The notes beneath the pieces were generated by a model. It worked only from the letters and a program-made list of their open reading frames with translations. It was not told the origin of the DNA and did not search any database. From Artocarpus heterophyllus (taxonomy: Eukaryota > Streptophyta > Magnoliopsida > Rosales > Moraceae), in the NCBI GenBank assembly GCA_025403435.1, contig CM046332.1, forward strand, positions 9,293,903 to 9,357,902: a DNA stretch of 64,000 nucleotides, read 5' to 3'. Position numbers and translations under genes: made by a program. Shown here in pieces: positions 61,601-64,000 of the stretch (its first letter is position 1; every line of letters starts with the position of its first letter).

Positions 61601-62525
61601 CCTACAGAGAAACACAAACATGATTAGTTGCACCGGAATCTATGACCCAGATGTCACTGGATTCCTCAACCAAACAAGTTTCTAAATATAGAAGATCACA
61701 CCTACCTCCCTTGGAAAGGAAGTCCTTGCAATGCTTCTTTATATGCCCGACCTTACCACAAAAGAAGCACTTAAGCTTCTTTGGGTTCTTCTTCTTCTTC
61801 ATCTTGCTCTTGGTAGCAGCAAGAATAGAAGACTTCCCACTTTTGGCCCGTTGCTTCTTTCCATTCCTAGAGTTAGGATTGGAACCAGAAGCAGCTACCA
61901 TGTTGGCCTCACCACCAACAGGAGACTCCCTGATCAGTAGTTCAAACTCCTGTAATTGTTTCATTAGTTCTGTCAAGGTCATATCCCGTCTATTGCTTAA
62001 ATTAAAAGTAGCTCTAAACGGAATAAATTCCTTAGATAGAGTCTCAAAGACCATAGTCATCTGAGTTTCAGCATCGATGTCGGCTCCATTGGTTTGAGCC
62101 TCAGTGAGGTAACCCATGACCAACATCATGTGCTTCTTTACAGATGTCCCTGGCCTCTGTCTATAGTTTAAAAGTTTCCGAAGCGCCCCTTGCCGCTTTG
62201 TTATGGCCTGGCCTCCAAACATGTCCTCAAGATTATCCAAGATCTGCTTTGCAGTCTCATAATCCTGATGTTGAGCCTGCAGCACGTTGTTCATGCTAGC
62301 CATAACATAGCAGCGAGCCTGATCATTAGCATCTTTTCAGCGGTCGTACGCTTGGAATTGCTCATTACTTGAGTCTCCCGTAGGCTCGGGAGGACAAGGG
62401 GTTGTCAGTACATATTTTAGTTTCTCAAAGGATAGGACGATGCCCAGGTTCCATTTTCAATCGTTATAATTCTCACCGGTTAATTGGTTTTTGTCAAGTA
62501 TCGATGATAAAGCATTTTTAGACAT
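58609..62525 (-). pseudogene. Copia E gag-pol polyprotein, nearly full length
   Basis: Start at 62525 (MSKNALSSILDKN), just after a TAG acceptor. Gag has two Trp codons changed to TGA (near 62454 and 62338). The stretch 61602-62303 is open and includes an intact CFFCGKVGHIKKHC knuckle and protease DSGATNH. A one-base loss near 61462 precedes integrase (open 60409-61467: [39 protein letters not shown]). RT (59662-60129 and 59413-59652) keeps YVDD. A second one-base loss lies near 59461. RNase H continues to 58609, where its C-terminus is replaced by LTR sequence. About eight lesions in all; domain order is copia type. It is the best reference copy for the family here. Confidence 0.88.
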
Positions 62526-64000
62526 TTTCAATCTACAATAAAGAATCATATACCAAACATAAGCAAACATATATAATAATTTAGTAAGATAACACAATCA
62601 TGTAAAATCATACAAATGTGTTTATGTGTCAAAACCTTAAAAATATCACAACCTTACAATGATAATTCCCAACTCAGAATTCAACAACCTCCTAGGGGAG
62701 TCATACCAAATTCAATCAGGAACACGGATCCCCTCCTGATTAATATATGCCATCCAGGACCCATATGATCCAGCATATACTAATAATCGTTTCTTTGGCC
62801 ATTAATTTTATTAACAAAGCTCCTAGGGGAGGTTAATAATAAAATTAACGTGAGTGTATAACCACCGTTTCAATATTTTATCCATGATTTATAATCACCA
62901 CCTAGGGGTGTGCAACCATAAATCATACTAAAATACCTTATCCTTTCAGAGATCCAATCTGGTACATGATAGAAATCCCTTCCTAGGGGTCGGGACCACC
63001 ATGTTCTTCCTATGGACCAACGATGGAGGCCTTAGGTCCTCTCTTCGAAAAACTTCTCCCACTCAATCTTTTGAAGTCAATGTTTTATTTTAAAATCATG
63101 CATGAACAATTTTAATATGAGCGGCACTCCCTATTCTATATGACATGTTATCAATATACATGATAAATCTTATTATAATGCAGACAAGCAAAGCAATCAA
63201 GCAAAGCTACAAGCAAAATAATAATAACCGTAATATTATGGTTCCACCCTAGAGAATAGAAAACTAAGATTACAAGAGAATAATTGAGACATTAATCGAT
63301 TCTTCATCCTTCAATCCTCAAGCTGTATCCTTCTTCATGTAATATCCATCTTCAAGTTTTCAATCCCGTATGAATCGAATACTTCATATTTCCGGTCATA
63401 TCCAAACTTAATGTTTGTTAGAATCGTCCCAAAAATAAAATTAAAAATACACCGAAAAAATTGCACCTTTTCTAGACTCTTGGCAGCTCTCGGTCGGCAG
63501 GCCGATCTGGGTGATCGGCCTGCCGATCATGAAGGTTCGGCCTACCGGCAGAGCACCAAAATTTCTTCCCCACTGTCGGCCTACCGGATCACACGTCTGG
63601 CCTGCCGATCTGTGACCTTCAGCCTGCTGAACTGTGACGTCCGGTATGCCGACTGAGCAGTAATCACTTGTTCCAGAAAATACAACTTTAATGCAATTTA
63701 TCAATTTTATTTTCAACAATTCAAAAACATAAAATTAGAGACTCAGGAAATACCTGGAGGCACCATCATCAATCTTTAAGATCCGACTTCTCGTCCCGTC
63801 TTCTCCAAATAATTATTTAATAACAAAATTCTTACAAATTAAATAACAATTCCTAGACGAAGATGATAGTCCGCCATCTAATTACATGAAAAACCTAGAT
63901 ACACATTCTAACCTCTAAGGAACCATAACTGGTATTAATTAATTAATTAATAATTAACCAACGATTTAATCAACCATAATTAATTAATAAGCATTCACTA
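62526..64000 (-). other. Copia E 5' leader, runs off the window
   Basis: Non-coding. CCTAGGGG boxes are at 62691-62698, 62822-62829, 62901-62908 and 62982-62989 (spacings 131, 79 and 81). The GC-rich array is at 63493-63655. The predicted acceptor is at 62533-62535. The primer-binding site and 5' LTR of E would follow beyond the window. Confidence 0.72.

Overview
This window is plant nuclear DNA made almost entirely of nested transposable elements. I see no host gene, rRNA, tRNA gene or CRISPR array. The plant assignment rests on three signs: primer-binding sites complementary to the 3' end of initiator methionine tRNA, a Ty3/gypsy element with the domain order and C-terminal chromodomain of plant chromoviruses (Tekay/Del-like), and a CACTA (En/Spm) element with a plant-type TNPD N-terminus. 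The host genome is AT-rich. I cannot name the species.

Layout. Positions 1-3330 hold the 5' part of an old minus-strand Ty1/copia element (A). Positions 3331-4787 are unassigned AT-rich DNA. A CACTA element starts at 4788 and its broken transposase gene runs to about 6164. It resumes at about 38606 (transposase C-terminus) and continues to 40013. Inside it lies copia element B (minus, 6165-38605), which has lost its 3' end. B has itself received several insertions: a chromovirus with 3.1-3.2 kb LTRs (6397-17622), a deleted copia F (17623-24023), a 3.2 kb gypsy-type solo LTR (26085-29303, target duplication CTATT), and a copia solo LTR (34995-37028, target duplication GGGTG). A 3.4 kb stretch of B plus the gypsy LTR is tandemly duplicated (27369-34200). 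Right of the CACTA remnant, copia C (minus, 40014-58608) carries a full-length plus-strand copia D in its pol gene (42844-52479, target duplication TTTTA). C shares its right LTR with a second internal region, E (58609 to the window end), giving an LTR-internal-LTR-internal array.

Coding state. The chromovirus is the best preserved: one frame from gag through integrase and chromodomain, broken only by two TGA codons. Copia E is nearly full length with scattered stops and two frameshifts. D is full length but carries about 16 stops, mostly glutamine codons changed to TAG/TAA. C lacks the reverse transcriptase active-site segment. F keeps only gag and part of the protease.

Most interesting. 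The copia and gypsy families, unrelated in coding sequence, share arrays of a GC-rich near-palindrome, TCGGC-(AG or CT)-GCCGA, at units of about 21-22 bp. In copia LTRs the array sits 113-118 bp upstream of a TATA box, and unit number differs between sister LTRs. A second array of opposite orientation lies in the 5' leader (copia) or near the LTR's sense 3' end (gypsy). The copia leader also looks like an intron: a conserved AG|GTTAGTAAG donor in the LTR and a TTTATTGTAG acceptor just before the gag start, which would remove the primer-binding site from translated mRNA.
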